Made by a program: the position numbers and the translations under genes
In this document: positions 28,089 through 37,400 of the stretch, piece by piece
Numbering within the stretch: the stretch's first letter is position 1
How the letters are laid out: the number at the start of each line of letters is the position of its first letter
Assembly: GCF_002937075.1 (NCBI RefSeq)
Contig: NZ_NHSJ01000126.1
Span: forward strand, 1 to 64,000
Source: Rhodoblastus sphagnicola
GTDB taxonomy: Bacteria > Pseudomonadota > Alphaproteobacteria > Rhizobiales > Beijerinckiaceae
Length of the DNA: 64,000 nt
Direction of reading: 5' to 3'
Notes under the pieces: generated by a model
What the model was told of the DNA's origin: nothing
The model's input: only the letters and a program-made list of their open reading frames with translations
The model's database searches: none

Positions 28089-29897
28089 ATGTTTGACTCC
28101 CTGTATCAGGATTTCACCGAAACGGCCGATCCCACGCGCGGCGCGCCCCGGCTGAAGCAAATGCGCGGAAAATTGCGGGCGGAGAAACTCGACGGCTTTC
28201 TCGTTCCCCGCGCCGACGCGCACCAGAACGAATATGTCGCGCCCTGCGAGGAGCGGTTGGCCTGGCTGACCGGTTTTACCGGCAGCGCCGGCTTCGCCAT
28301 CGTGCTGCGCGACAAGGCCGCGCTGTTCGTCGATGGCCGCTACACGATTCAGGCGCGTGAGCAGGTGGATTCGCAAGCTTTCGCCGTCGTCCCGCTCGAC
28401 CAAACCCCTCCGGCGGACTGGTTGGCGCAAAACGCGCGGAAAAAGGGTCGGATCGGTTACGATCCCTGGCTGCACACGCCCGCGCAGGTGGCGCGCTACG
28501 AGGCGGCGGCGCGGCGCGCGGGGGCGGAGCTGGTCGCGGTCGAGGCCAATCCCATCGACGCCTTGTGGCGCGACCGGCCCGCGCCGCCTTGCGGCCCCGT
28601 CGCGTTGCATTCGCTGAAGAACGCCGGCGAAAAGGCGGACAAGAAACTCGCCCGCCTGCGCGAGGGTCTGGCCGACGCCTTCCTCGTCAGCGATCCGCAC
28701 GATCTCGCCTGGCTTTTCAACCTGCGCGGCGCCGACCTCGGCCATACGCCGGTCGCGCTCGGCTTCGCCCTGGTTTTCCGTGCGGAAAAACCGAAACTGT
28801 TCCTGGCGGCGGACAAGCTTTCCGCTCGGGTCGGCGCGGCGCTGGGCGCGCTGGCCGATCTCGCCGATCCGCAAGACCTGCCGGCGGTTTTGGCCGAGCT
28901 TGGCCGGAAAAAGCGCAGGATCCTGTTCGATTCCGCCACGGCGGCGGCGGCGCTCACGCAAATCGCCAGCGCGGCCGGCGCGGAAGTGGAGCTGGCGCAA
29001 AGCCCCATCGCGCTGATGAAGGCGCAAAAGAACGCCCGCGAACTCGATGGCGCCCGCGCCGCCCATTTGCGCGACGGCGTGGCCCTGACCAAATTTCTGT
29101 GCTGGTTCGACGCGCAGGCGCCGAAGGGAAAGCTCGCGGAAATCTCCGCCGCCCTGGCGCTGGAAAATTTTCGCCGCGACACCGGGGCGCTGAAAGACCT
29201 GTCCTTCCCCACCATTTCGGCTTTCGGCGCCCATGCCGCCCTGCCGCATTACCGCGTGACCGAAGCCTCCGACGCAAAAATCGGCAAGGGCGTCTATCTG
29301 GTGGATTCCGGGGCGCAATATCTCGACGGCACCACCGATGTCACCCGCACGGTGACGGTGGGGCCGCCCAGCAAAGCCTTTGTCGACGCCTATACGCGCG
29401 TGCTGAAAGGCCATATCGCCATCGCCCGCGCCTTGTTTCCGCGCGGAACAGTCGGCGCCCAACTCGACGCTTTGGCGCGCCTGTCCTTGTGGCGGGCGGG
29501 GCTCGACTTCGACCATGGCGTCGGCCATGGCGTCGGCTCCTACCTGTCGGTGCATGAGGGGCCGGCGCGCATTTCCAAAATGGGGATGGTGGCGCTGGAG
29601 TCGGGCATGATCCTCTCCAACGAGCCCGGCTATTACCGCGAGGGCGCGTTCGGCATCCGCATCGAGAATCTGGTGGCGGTGGAGCCGCGCAACATCGCCG
29701 GGGCCGAGCGTGACATGCTCGGCTTCGAGACCCTGACGCTGGCGCCGATCGACACGCGGCCGGTCGATGCGAAAATGCTCGATGCGGATGAAAAAGCCTG
29801 GCTCAACGCTTTTCACGCGAGGGTGCGGAAAATCCTGTCGCCGCTGCTTTCGCCGAAAGAACGCGCCTGGCTGAAGCGGGCGACAGCTTCCGTTTAG
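28089..29897 (+). CDS. Xaa-Pro aminopeptidase (aminopeptidase P, M24B)
   Basis: A 602-residue three-domain enzyme that removes N-terminal residues before proline. Two creatinase-like N-terminal domains ([20 protein letters not shown], and the repeat around [20 protein letters not shown]) precede the catalytic pita-bread domain. Metal ligands are seen in [39 protein letters not shown] and IRIENLV. The length suits the eukaryote-like APP1 form common in Alphaproteobacteria. ATG 28089 follows an A-rich run; upstream sequence in frame is unlike the family. Divergent from the dikinase regulator. Confidence 0.93.
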   Translation: MFDSLYQDFTETADPTRGAPRLKQMRGKLRAEKLDGFLVPRADAHQNEYVAPCEERLAWLTGFTGSAGFAIVLRDKAALFVDGRYTIQAREQVDSQAFAVVPLDQTPPADWLAQNARKKGRIGYDPWLHTPAQVARYEAAARRAGAELVAVEANPIDALWRDRPAPPCGPVALHSLKNAGEKADKKLARLREGLADAFLVSDPHDLAWLFNLRGADLGHTPVALGFALVFRAEKPKLFLAADKLSARVGAALGALADLADPQDLPAVLAELGRKKRRILFDSATAAAALTQIASAAGAEVELAQSPIALMKAQKNARELDGARAAHLRDGVALTKFLCWFDAQAPKGKLAEISAALALENFRRDTGALKDLSFPTISAFGAHAALPHYRVTEASDAKIGKGVYLVDSGAQYLDGTTDVTRTVTVGPPSKAFVDAYTRVLKGHIAIARALFPRGTVGAQLDALARLSLWRAGLDFDHGVGHGVGSYLSVHEGPARISKMGMVALESGMILSNEPGYYREGAFGIRIENLVAVEPRNIAGAERDMLGFETLTLAPIDTRPVDAKMLDADEKAWLNAFHARVRKILSPLLSPKERAWLKRATASV

Positions 29898-29986
29898 CTT
29901 CGGCTGCGTAAAATCAGGGCGACTGCTGGCAATCGCCGAGCCACAGCCTATATTTGAATTATTGGTCCGCCTGACGGAGACGATCC

Positions 29987-30619
29987 TTGGACGATGTGGT
30001 GAAATCGGCCCGCCCTCAGCGTGAGCGCACCGCCGAGAAGAATGATGCGCGCAAGCCGACCCGGGAAGAGGCCGAGGCCGCCGTAGCCACCTTGCTGGCC
30101 TGGGCCGGCGACGATCCCAGCCGCGAGGGTCTGCGCGACACGCCCGCGCGGGTCGCAAAGGCTTACGAGGAATTGTTCGCGGGCTACGCCCAGGATCCCT
30201 CCGACGTGCTCGACACCGTGTTCGAGGATGTCGGCGGTTACGGCGAAATGGTGCTGGTGCGGGACATTCCGTTCTATTCCCATTGCGAACACCACATGGC
30301 CCCGTTCTTCGGCCATGCCCATATCGCCTATTATCCGTCCGGCGGCGTGTTCGGCCTGTCGAAATTCGGGCGTCTCGTCGATATTTACGCGCGGCGCCTG
30401 CAAACGCAGGAGACCATGACCGCACAGATCCTGGCGGCGCTCGACGCCCGCCTGCATTCGCGCGGCGCGGCGGTGATGATCGAGGCCGAGCACATGTGCA
30501 TGTCGATGCGCGGCGTGCGCAAGCCCGGCGCCTCGACCGTCACCATGCAGTTTTCCGGCCCGTTCAAGACCGATCCCGCCGAGCAGGCGCGGTTTCTTAC
30601 TCTGGTGCGGGGCAGGTGA
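29987..30619 (+). CDS. folE: GTP cyclohydrolase I
   Basis: A 210-residue type I enzyme that turns GTP into dihydroneopterin triphosphate, first step of folate synthesis. It has [20 protein letters not shown], the zinc ligands in [12 protein letters not shown] and MCMSMRGV, and the GTP-binding [16 protein letters not shown]. The start is TTG 29987 with GGAG eight bases ahead; no ATG fits. A Lys/Arg-rich N-terminus of about 25 residues precedes the family core. It converges on the TM2 gene, with a hairpin between. Confidence 0.95.
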   Translation: MDDVVKSARPQRERTAEKNDARKPTREEAEAAVATLLAWAGDDPSREGLRDTPARVAKAYEELFAGYAQDPSDVLDTVFEDVGGYGEMVLVRDIPFYSHCEHHMAPFFGHAHIAYYPSGGVFGLSKFGRLVDIYARRLQTQETMTAQILAALDARLHSRGAAVMIEAEHMCMSMRGVRKPGASTVTMQFSGPFKTDPAEQARFLTLVRGR

Positions 30620-30625
30620 CGCTTG

Positions 30626-30648
30626 CGGCGGCGAAACTTTCGCCGCCG
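30626..30648. terminator. GC-rich hairpin between convergent folE and TM2 genes
   Basis: Perfect 11-bp inverted repeat CGGCGGCGAAA / TTTCGCCGCCG around a single C, immediately after the folE stop. There is no T-run on either side, so it is a weak or bidirectional terminator at best. Confidence 0.4.
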
Positions 30649-30652
30649 AGTC

Positions 30653-30994
30653 TCACGTCCACAGATTAAGTTTCTGGCCCTGCTTGTCGGTGAAATTTCC
30701 GAACAGGATCATCACGAGATCATAGACGGTCCAGACGACGAAACCGCCGCCGGTCAGCAATTGCAGCAGGCCGGTCCAGATTTTCCCGACATAGAACCGG
30801 TGGAAGCCGAACAGGCCGAAGAAGAAGCATAGCAGCGCCGCCGGCAGGATGCGCTTGGTAGTGCCGGTGTTGGGCGCGCCGCAATTGGGGCAGGCGAGGG
30901 CGGATACGTGAATTTCACGACCGCAGCCCCGACAAATGCGCATTGTCGGGACTCCCGAGAGCAGGTTGGGCGCGCCGGCGGGACCAAAACTCAT
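30653..30994 (-). CDS. zinc-ribbon plus TM2-domain membrane protein
   Basis: A 113-residue protein. A zinc ribbon near residues 21-40 ([19 protein letters not shown]) precedes a TM2 domain of two membrane helices ([20 protein letters not shown] and [20 protein letters not shown]), with the conserved GxFGxHRFYxGK and DLxxI motifs. Function unknown; TM2 proteins are small two-helix membrane proteins. The start overlaps the thrS stop (ATGA at 30991-30994), so it is translated with thrS. Confidence 0.85.
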   Translation of the reverse strand: MSFGPAGAPNLLSGVPTMRICRGCGREIHVSALACPNCGAPNTGTTKRILPAALLCFFFGLFGFHRFYVGKIWTGLLQLLTGGGFVVWTVYDLVMILFGNFTDKQGQKLNLWT

Positions 30995-32916
30995 CGCAAA
31001 TCCGGAGGGGTCGCCTCCGCTCCCAGGTTGGCCAGCGCCTCGTCCAGCGACGCAGAGGTCTGCGCCTGCGAACCGAGTCGCCGGATCGACACGGTGCGCT
31101 CCGCCGCCTCTTTCCGCCCCACCACGATGAGAACGGGAGTCTTGGCCAGCGACAATTCGCGCACCTTGTAATTGATTTTCTCATTACGCAGGTCGGCATC
31201 GACCCGCAAGCCGGCTTTTCGCGCCAGGGCCACGATCTCCAGCGCGTAATCGTCGGCGTCCGAGGTGATGGTGCAGACCATGGCCTGCACCGGCGACAGC
31301 CACAGCGGGAGATGGCCGGCGAAATGCTCGATGAGAATGCCGGTGAACCGCTCCAGCGAGCCGAAAATGGCGCGATGGATCATCACCGGCGTCTGCTTGT
31401 CCGAGTCCGGGCCGATGTAGAAGGCGCCGAACCGGCCCGGCAGGTTGAAATCGACCTGCGTCGTGCCGCATTGCCATTCGCGGCCGATGGCGTCGCGCAG
31501 GGTATATTCGAGCTTCGGGCCATAAAAGGCGCCTTCGCCGGGGTTGATCCCGGTCTTCACGCCCTGTTTCGTCAACTCGTCCAAAACCTGTTGCAGCGCG
31601 GCTTCGGCGCGGTCCCAATTGTCGTCGCTGCCCACCCGCTTTTCCGGCCGCGTGGACAGCTTCACCACAATGTCCTCGAACCCGAAATCCTTGTAGATGG
31701 TCATGACCATCTCGTTGATCTTCATGGCTTCCGCCATGATCTGATCTTCGGTGCAGAAAATGTGGGCGTCGTCCTGCGTGAAGGCGCGCACGCGCATCAT
31801 GCCGTGAATTGCGCCGGACGGTTCGTAGCGATGGACAATGCCGAATTCGGCGATCTTCATCGGCAGGTCGCGGTACGATTTCAAGCCGTTCTTGAAAATC
31901 TGCACATGGCCCGGACAATTCATCGGCTTCAGCGCGAAAACCCGCTCATCTTCCGTCGTGGTGATGAACATGTTCTCGCGATAGGTCTGCCAATGGCCGG
32001 AGGTCTCCCACAGCGCGCGGTCCAGCACCTGCGGCGTGTTGACCTCGATATAGCCCAACGCCTGCTGGCGCCGTCGCATGAACGAAATCAGCGCCTGGAA
32101 CAGGGTCCAGCCCTTGGGATGCCAGAAAATCGTGCCGGGGCCTTCCTCCTGGAAATGGAACAGGTCCATTTCGCGCCCGAGTCGGCGATGGTCGCGGCGC
32201 TCGGCCTCTTCCAACCGCTTGACATAGAGGTCGAGGTCGTCCTGCTTGGCGAAGGCGGTGGCGTAAATGCGCTGCAACATCGGCTTGGTGGAATCGCCGC
32301 GCCAATAGGCGCCCGCGACCTTCATCAGTTTAAAAGCCTGCCCGATCTTGCCGGTCGAGGGCATGTGCGGCCCCCGGCACAGGTCGAGCCAATCGCCCTG
32401 GCGATAGATCGAAATCTTCTGGTCGGCCGGAATCGTCTCCACCAACTCGACCTTGAACGCCTCGCCGTGCTTTTCGAACCAGGCCACCGCCTCGTCGCGC
32501 GACCATTCCTCGCGCACGATCGGTTTGTCGGCGGCGACGATCTCGCGCATCTTCTTCTCGATGGCGGCGAAATCGTCGGGGGTGAACGGCTGCTCGCGAT
32601 AGAAATCGTAGTAAAACCCGTTCTCGATCACCGGCCCGATGGTGACCTGTACGCCGGGATAGAGCGTCTGCACCGCTTCGGCCAGCACATGGGCGGCGTC
32701 GTGCCGGATCAGTTCCAGCGCGCGCGGGTCGTCGCGGTTCAAAAATTCAATCTTGGCGTCGGCGGCGATCGGCGTGGCGGCGTCCACCATCTCGCCGTTC
32801 AGCATCATGGCGACGGTTTTCTTGGCCAGCGAAGGGGAGATGGATTTTGCGATGTCGAGGCCGGAAACACCGGCTTCATAGGCGCGCGACGCGCCATCGG
32901 GGAAGGCGATAATCAT
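30991..32916 (-). CDS. thrS: threonyl-tRNA synthetase
   Basis: A 641-residue class II synthetase. Domains: TGS (residues 1-about 65), editing domain with [11 protein letters not shown] and a Cys/His zinc-like site further on, catalytic core with motif 2 around [20 protein letters not shown] and the zinc-binding Cys in [12 protein letters not shown], and the C-terminal anticodon domain around [19 protein letters not shown]. Full length. No T-box or other leader is visible in the 600 bases upstream, as expected outside Firmicutes and relatives. Confidence 0.97.
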   Translation of the reverse strand: MIIAFPDGASRAYEAGVSGLDIAKSISPSLAKKTVAMMLNGEMVDAATPIAADAKIEFLNRDDPRALELIRHDAAHVLAEAVQTLYPGVQVTIGPVIENGFYYDFYREQPFTPDDFAAIEKKMREIVAADKPIVREEWSRDEAVAWFEKHGEAFKVELVETIPADQKISIYRQGDWLDLCRGPHMPSTGKIGQAFKLMKVAGAYWRGDSTKPMLQRIYATAFAKQDDLDLYVKRLEEAERRDHRRLGREMDLFHFQEEGPGTIFWHPKGWTLFQALISFMRRRQQALGYIEVNTPQVLDRALWETSGHWQTYRENMFITTTEDERVFALKPMNCPGHVQIFKNGLKSYRDLPMKIAEFGIVHRYEPSGAIHGMMRVRAFTQDDAHIFCTEDQIMAEAMKINEMVMTIYKDFGFEDIVVKLSTRPEKRVGSDDNWDRAEAALQQVLDELTKQGVKTGINPGEGAFYGPKLEYTLRDAIGREWQCGTTQVDFNLPGRFGAFYIGPDSDKQTPVMIHRAIFGSLERFTGILIEHFAGHLPLWLSPVQAMVCTITSDADDYALEIVALARKAGLRVDADLRNEKINYKVRELSLAKTPVLIVVGRKEAAERTVSIRRLGSQAQTSASLDEALANLGAEATPPDLR

Positions 32917-33552
32917 GTTTTCTCCTGCTCACTCGCCGAGACGAGCCGGCGTAAGCTGTTAGGCAGGTCCACTAACTAGCCATTTTGCCGCCGCCGCGCA
33001 ATCGCGCGCGACAGCTTCCGCAATGTTCAAGCAAGCCTCCCGCCGGCGCGCCGCGCAAAAAGTGAAAATGCAATCCGCGCGACTCCGGAGTGAAAATCGG
33101 CAAATCACAACAGTGTGTTCATGATTTGTTTCATGTGAAACGTCCGCCGTAACGGAGAAATGGCGTAACTGATTGAATTAAAAGTCAATGCAGGCGTCGC
33201 CGCCAAGGGGCAAGCCCCGAGCCGCCCCGCACATCTTGTGTGCAACCGCTGAATTGCTTGGGCAAAAATCGTCAGTTTTTTGCGGATTTTTGCGAGAAAT
33301 TCACAACAATCGCGCGCTTTTCCGCGATTTCGGCCGCGCCAAAAACAACCAAAGGTAGAAATTTCCACGACGATCGATGGTCCCCGTCGCCCTCATGCTG
33401 CGATCCCGTAGCCCCTCATGGTGAGGAGGCCGCGCAAGCGGGCGTCTCGAACCACGAGGGCGGTCCACGGGTCCGGCTGTCGCCGATGCGACGCATGGGG
33501 CAGCGCGCCCGTCTCGAATCATGGCCATCGAACCGGGACTTTGACCGTCCCC
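32917..33552. other. long intergenic region upstream of thrS
   Basis: About 635 bases between divergent... thrS start and the 3' end of irr, both on the minus strand. The thrS-proximal half (32920-33360) is moderately AT-rich with no supported gene and presumably carries the thrS promoter. The irr-proximal half holds a copy of an intergenic repeat (33412-33470) and a second partial copy near 33507-33530. Confidence 0.6.
33412..33470. repeat. dispersed intergenic repeat, family 2
   Basis: Contains CCCTCATGGTGAGGAG at the left, then GCAAGCG and CGTCTCGAACCACGAGGG. An inverted copy lies at 55326-55372. The second half (CGTCTCGAA.CATGGCC) recurs near 33507-33530. Similar intergenic elements are common in Rhizobiales. 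Confidence 0.65.
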
Positions 33553-34026
33553 TCAATTATCGTCCGCCAGCCTCACAATCACATCCACCCCAACAATCCG
33601 CTTCCCCTTGGGCGCCTTCAACTGCAACTGATGGGTGACATCCTGCTCCATGTCGAACAGCACGGAGTGGTCTTCGTCGTAATAATGGCAATGCGACCCG
33701 GTTTTTGTGTCATACCAGACCTTTGCGCCATAAAGCGCGATCTCGCGCACCAGGCCGGCATCTGCGAACTGGTGCAGCGTATTGTAAACCGTCGCCCGCG
33801 ACAGCGGCATCTTTAACGCCTGCGCCTCGGCGAAGACCTGTTCGGCGGTGACATGGCGGTCGCCGGCGACAAACAGCAGGCTGGCGATGCTCACCCTCTG
33901 CCGGGTCGGGCGCAATTCGGCGCCGCGCAGCTTTTCCCGCACCAGACGCGCCAGCGCCCCGTTGACCCAGTCATAGGCCGGTTTGGCGACCTTTGCGCCA
34001 ATCTTGATCGTCGTTTGCGCCGTCAT
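33553..34026 (-). CDS. irr: Fur-family iron response regulator Irr
   Basis: A 157-residue Fur-family repressor. The winged helix holds RPTRQRVSIASLLFVAGDRH and the recognition helix SRATVYNTLHQFADAGLVRE; the dimer domain has the His cluster GSHCHYYDEDHSVLFDMEQ, typical of Irr rather than Fur. Irr controls haem and iron genes in Rhizobiales through ICE sites and is itself destabilised by haem. An N-terminal GCPWH-type haem motif is not present, as in many non-Bradyrhizobium forms. ATG 34026 has GGAGAGG upstream. An inverted repeat resembling an iron control element lies 40 bases upstream. Confidence 0.9.
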   Translation of the reverse strand: MTAQTTIKIGAKVAKPAYDWVNGALARLVREKLRGAELRPTRQRVSIASLLFVAGDRHVTAEQVFAEAQALKMPLSRATVYNTLHQFADAGLVREIALYGAKVWYDTKTGSHCHYYDEDHSVLFDMEQDVTHQLQLKAPKGKRIVGVDVIVRLADDN

Positions 34027-34066
34027 GCTTACCTCTCCGGTGTCAGGATTAGCACGGTCAAACATT

Positions 34067-34083
34067 CTTAGAAAGACTCTAAG
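34067..34083. promoter_or_regulatory. ICE-like inverted repeat upstream of irr
   Basis: CTTAGA AAGAC TCTAAG: perfect 6-bp arms around five bases, 40 bases upstream of the irr start. It resembles the iron control element core (TTTAGAA.. TTCTAAA) bound by Irr and RirA-era regulators in Rhizobiales, suggesting autoregulation or iron control of irr. Confidence 0.5.
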
Positions 34084-34173
34084 TTTGTCTTGTTGCCACC
34101 AAAGCAAGACCGGCGCCAGAAACGCCGAAGCCGGCTCTTGACGACCTGTCGCAACACGGCCAGAATCGCGAAA

Positions 34174-34277
34174 GCCAAGGGGAGCCCCGGCAGGGGGCTG
34201 AGAGGCTGGCGGCGGTTGCAACAAACCGGCCCGGCGACCCTCACACCTGATCCAGTTCGTACTGGCGGAGGGATGGC
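34174..34277 (+). ncRNA. TPP riboswitch (THI element)
   Basis: All hallmark blocks are present in order: GCCAAGGGGAGCC, GGGGCTGAGAGG (34194-34205), then ACCCTCACACCTGATC and TGGCGGAGGGATGGC. The terminal GCCA/TGGC pair closes helix P1. It lies 70 bases before the thiO start on the same strand. Between aptamer and start no T-run hairpin is seen, and ATCTCC upstream could pair with the GGGAGG ribosome site, so control is probably at translation: thiamin pyrophosphate would lower thiO-thiS expression. Confidence 0.95.
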
Positions 34278-34346
34278 GCGAAACGACCCGGCTGCAAAAT
34301 CTCCAGCACGAGCCTTTCCGCGCCGACAGATGCGGGAGGTTTGTTC

Positions 34347-35375
34347 GTGCGGGTACGACTCATCGGGGCGGGCGCCGCCGGCCTGACGGCGGCTTTCGAA
34401 CTTGTCCGCCACGCCGAAACGCTCAAGCGCGACATCGCCGTCGAACTGGTCGAAAAGGCCGAGGGGCCGGGGCGGGGCTGCTCGCATTACGCCGGCGGCA
34501 TGATCGCGCCCTGGTGCGAGGCCGAATCGACCGAACCCATCGTCGCAACGCTCGGCGAAGAGGCGCTGGAATTCTGGACGCAAACCTTTCCGGTCGCGGA
34601 AAAGCGCGGCAGCCTCGTGGTCGCGCCGAAACGGGACCGGCCCGATCTCCTCCAATTCTCCCGCCGCACCAAAAACTTCGTCACCCTCGACCGCGAAGGT
34701 CTGGCCGCGCTCGAACCCGACCTCGCCGCAAACTTTGATACCGCGCTCTATTTCGAGCAGGAGGCCCATCTCGCCCCCCGCCAAGCCCTGGCGAAACTGG
34801 CCGAACACCTCGCCACAAAACCCAACGTGACCCTGCGCTACGGCGTGGACGCCACAACCCTGCCCAACGACGCCGACTGGACCCTCGACTGTCGCGGTTT
34901 CGCCGCCAAGCCGGAGCTGAAGAACCTGCGTGGGGTCAAGGGTGAAATGATGATTCTCCGCGCCCCCGACATCAATCTGACCCGCCCCGTGCGCATGGTC
35001 CACCCGCGCCATCCGGTCTATCTGGTCCCGCGTCCGGACGGAACGATCATGGTCGGCGCCACCATGTACGAGAACGAGGAGCGCGCCCGCGTCACCGCCG
35101 AAAGTTTGGTGGAGCTGGTGAATTCCGCCTTCGCCCTCAACCCCGCTTTCGCCCAGGCCGAGGTGGTGGAGACCGGCTCCGACGTGCGCCCGAGTTTCGC
35201 CGACAATCTCCCGCGCATCCGCCGCGAGGGCAAAAAGCTCTACCTCAACGGCCTCTACCGCCACGGTTTCCTGCTCTCGCCGCCCCTCGCAAGCCGGGCG
35301 GCGCGCGTCGTCTTGGAAGACGCCTATTTCCCGGAGGTGATGGATGAAGATCGCGGTCAACGGCGAAGCGCTTGA
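34347..35375 (+). CDS. thiO: glycine oxidase-like FAD enzyme of thiamin synthesis
   Basis: A 342-residue FAD-dependent oxidoreductase that makes the glycine imine for the thiazole ring of thiamin. The dinucleotide fold is RLIGAGAAGLTAAFELV; then HYAGGMIAPWCEAES, and a C-terminal GxxVRPS-like site in ETGSDVRPSFADNLPRI. The start is GTG 34347 with GGGAGG eight bases upstream; TTG 34341 is too close to that site. It follows the TPP riboswitch directly. Its end overlaps thiS by 32 bases. Confidence 0.9.
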   Translation: MRVRLIGAGAAGLTAAFELVRHAETLKRDIAVELVEKAEGPGRGCSHYAGGMIAPWCEAESTEPIVATLGEEALEFWTQTFPVAEKRGSLVVAPKRDRPDLLQFSRRTKNFVTLDREGLAALEPDLAANFDTALYFEQEAHLAPRQALAKLAEHLATKPNVTLRYGVDATTLPNDADWTLDCRGFAAKPELKNLRGVKGEMMILRAPDINLTRPVRMVHPRHPVYLVPRPDGTIMVGATMYENEERARVTAESLVELVNSAFALNPAFAQAEVVETGSDVRPSFADNLPRIRREGKKLYLNGLYRHGFLLSPPLASRAARVVLEDAYFPEVMDEDRGQRRSA

Positions 35376-35541
35376 TGCGAGAGCGGAGACGCTCAAAGCT
35401 CTGCTGAGCGAACTGGACTACGATTCCGCCGTGGTCGCCACGGCGGTCAACGAGGTTTTCGTCCGCGCCAAGGACCGCGCGGCGACCGCGTTGAAGGACG
35501 GGGACAGAGTTGAAGTCCTCAGCCCGAGGCAGGGAGGCTGA
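35344..35541 (+). CDS. thiS: sulfur carrier protein ThiS
   Basis: A 65-residue ubiquitin-fold carrier that delivers sulfur as a C-terminal thiocarboxylate for thiazole formation. It starts MKIAVNGEALDARAETLKAL and ends with the required Gly-Gly (SPRQGG). It overlaps the end of thiO, implying coupled translation. The usual next genes thiG and thiE are not here, nor is thiC upstream, so the rest of the pathway must be elsewhere in the genome. Confidence 0.92.
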   Translation: MKIAVNGEALDARAETLKALLSELDYDSAVVATAVNEVFVRAKDRAATALKDGDRVEVLSPRQGG

Positions 35542-35554
35542 CAGGAAGGCTGAA

Positions 35555-35668
35555 ATGCGCGCCGAGAAACAGCGGTCGCAACGAGTCCGCAACAGGAAAG
35601 GCGCCGGGGTAGCCGCTTTCCTCGTCGCCGCAATCGCGCTATGCTGGGCCGACAAGGACGCTTCGTGA
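35555..35668 (+). CDS. 37-residue putative small membrane protein
   Basis: ATG 35555 follows a strong ribosome site (AGGAAGG, six-base spacing), 13 bases after the thiS stop. The product has a basic N-terminus (MRAEKQRSQRVRNRKG) and one hydrophobic helix (VAAFLVAAIALCWA). Its stop overlaps the GTG of the next gene (GTGA), so the two look translationally coupled. Too short for certainty; no family is known. Confidence 0.45.
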   Translation: MRAEKQRSQRVRNRKGAGVAAFLVAAIALCWADKDAS

Positions 35669-36021
35669 CGCGCTGGATTCGCCTCATTGTCTCAATATTG
35701 GCGCTGGTCGGCCTGATGGCTTCGACGGCGGCGGTCGCGCGTCCCCATCCCGGCGGACACGTCCATTACGCCCAGGCGAGCGCGCAGCCTTCCAGCGCGC
35801 ATTCTTGCTGTCCCAACCAACCCGAGCCGTCCCCTGACCATTCCGGCGCGCCGGACTGCTGCCTCGCCGGCCTTTGCGCCTGCGTCGCGTCGGCCTTTGC
35901 GCCGCCGCTCGCGCTCAACCAAAAGGCGCCCGCGTTCGTCACGGCCGTGCGTCCGCCGCCGCGCGCGTCGCGGCTCGCGAGTCTGTCGCGCCCGCCCGAC
36001 CCGAGACCTCCCAAAGCCTGA
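35665..36021 (+). CDS. exported Cys/His-rich protein, candidate metal-binding
   Basis: A 118-residue protein with a signal anchor or peptide (WIRLIVSILALVGLMASTAA, cleavage near AVA-RPH). The mature part has HPGGHVHY, HSCCPNQ and DCCLAGLCACVA: six Cys and several His in 50 residues, followed by a Pro/Arg-rich tail. It resembles small Cys-rich proteins found just ahead of copper-efflux genes. The start GTG 35665 couples to the 37-residue frame; ATG 35641 in the same frame is the alternative. It lies 74 bases before cusB, and Cu(I) binding is a reasonable inference. Confidence 0.6.
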   Translation: MTRWIRLIVSILALVGLMASTAAVARPHPGGHVHYAQASAQPSSAHSCCPNQPEPSPDHSGAPDCCLAGLCACVASAFAPPLALNQKAPAFVTAVRPPPRASRLASLSRPPDPRPPKA

Positions 36022-36095
36022 CTCCGCCGCGCGCTGCGCCTTTCGCGCCGCGCCTCGCCTTGTCCTGCGCGCCGTTTATCGGCGGGAGTCGTCCC

Positions 36096-37400
36096 ATGTT
36101 CAGAACCTTATCCCTTGCGGGCGCGTTTGCGCTCGCCGCGCTGCTGTGCGCGCCCGCGCCAACGCGCGCCGAACCGGAAATCCTGTTCTATCGCGACCCG
36201 ATGGGCGGCCCGGACCTGTCGAAAACGCCAAAGAAAGACGCCATGGGCATGGACTTCCTGCCCGTGCGCGCCTCGGACCTCGCGGGTCGTCTGCCCGCGC
36301 TCGACGGCGCGCCGCCACCCCATCGCAAGATTCTCTATTACCGCAACCCGATGGGGTTGGCCGACGTCTCCGCGACGCCCAAAAAAGACGCGATGGGGAT
36401 GGATTACATCCCCGTCACCGAGGGCGACGAGGCCGATTCGACCACGATCAAACTCTCGCCGGGCAAAATCCAGCGCGCCGGCGTGCGCTCCGAGGCCGCG
36501 CGGCTGAAAACCCTGACCGCCACCCTGCGCGCGCCCGGAACCATCCAGATCGACGAGCGCCGCCAGACCATTGTCGCGACCCGCTCGCCGGCCTTCATCG
36601 AGAAGGTCGGCGAGGCCACCACCGGCGAAGCCGTGCGCAAGGGGCAAATCCTGTTCCGCTTCTATGCGCCGGATGCGTCGGCGGCGGCGGCGCAATATGC
36701 CGCCAATCCCGGCTACGAGGGCGCGCGCACCCGGCTCGACGTGCTCAACATTCCCGAAGCAACCATCGCCGAAATCGCGCGCACCCACAAAGCGCCGCTG
36801 AGCATCGCCTGGCCGGCGCCGCACGACGGCGTCATCCTGGAGCGCAACGCCATCGAGGGCATGAAGGCCGAAGCCGGCCAGACCCTGTTCCGCCTCGCCG
36901 ATCTCTCCTTGGTCTGGGCGCTGGTCGATGTCGCCGAGCGCGACGCCGTCAGGCTGAAACCGGGCCAGAGCGTCACGCTTTTCGCGCGCGGCGCCCCGGA
37001 GCGCAAATTTTCCGGCCGCATCACCGTGATCTACCCGCAAATCAACCGCGACAGCCGCACCGCCCGCGTCCGCGTCGAACTCGCCAACCCCGATCTTTTC
37101 CTGCGGCCCGACATGTATGTCGAGGCGGAGATCGCGACGGAACAGGCCAAGCCCGTCGTCACCGTTCCCACCAGCGCGGTGCTGGATTCCGGTTTGCGCA
37201 AGATCGTGCTGGTCGATCTGGGCGAGGGGCGTTTCGCCCCGCGCGAGGTGCGGTTGGGCCGCCAAAGCGAAGGCGTCACGGAAATCGGCGACGGCCTCGC
37301 CGAGGGCGAGCAAGTGGTTGTCACCGCCACCTTCCTGATCGATTCCGAAAGCAACCTCAAAGCCGCGCTGCAAAGCCTCGCGCCGGAGCAAAAGCCATGA
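36096..37400 (+). CDS. cusB: CusB-type periplasmic adaptor of Cu/Ag RND efflux
   Basis: A 434-residue membrane-fusion protein linking the CusA pump to an outer-membrane channel. A signal peptide (LAGAFALAALLCAPAPTRA) is followed by two copies in tandem of the heavy-metal-binding motif: YRDPMGGPDLSKTPKKDAMG and YRNPMGLADVSATPKKDAMG, where most relatives have one. Then come the hairpin, lipoyl and beta-barrel domains (LSIAWPAPHDGVILERNAIE, GRITVIYPQINRDSRTARVR). ATG 36096 begins at the signal peptide. Its stop overlaps the cusA start (ATGA). No outer-membrane cusC gene is present here. Confidence 0.92.
   Translation: MFRTLSLAGAFALAALLCAPAPTRAEPEILFYRDPMGGPDLSKTPKKDAMGMDFLPVRASDLAGRLPALDGAPPPHRKILYYRNPMGLADVSATPKKDAMGMDYIPVTEGDEADSTTIKLSPGKIQRAGVRSEAARLKTLTATLRAPGTIQIDERRQTIVATRSPAFIEKVGEATTGEAVRKGQILFRFYAPDASAAAAQYAANPGYEGARTRLDVLNIPEATIAEIARTHKAPLSIAWPAPHDGVILERNAIEGMKAEAGQTLFRLADLSLVWALVDVAERDAVRLKPGQSVTLFARGAPERKFSGRITVIYPQINRDSRTARVRVELANPDLFLRPDMYVEAEIATEQAKPVVTVPTSAVLDSGLRKIVLVDLGEGRFAPREVRLGRQSEGVTEIGDGLAEGEQVVVTATFLIDSESNLKAALQSLAPEQKP

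Noticed and set aside
28077-30425. 782-codon open frame antisense to aminopeptidase P and folE
   Set aside because: Spans two certain genes and the gap between; composition is that of a GC-rich shadow frame.
33105-33368. 87-codon minus-strand frame in the thrS-irr gap
   Set aside because: Composition resembles translated intergenic DNA, no ribosome site and no domain.
35897-37396. Open frame extending cusA about 500 codons upstream
   Set aside because: The extension is an Arg/Pro-rich shadow of cusB in another frame; cusA starts at 37397 overlapping the cusB stop.
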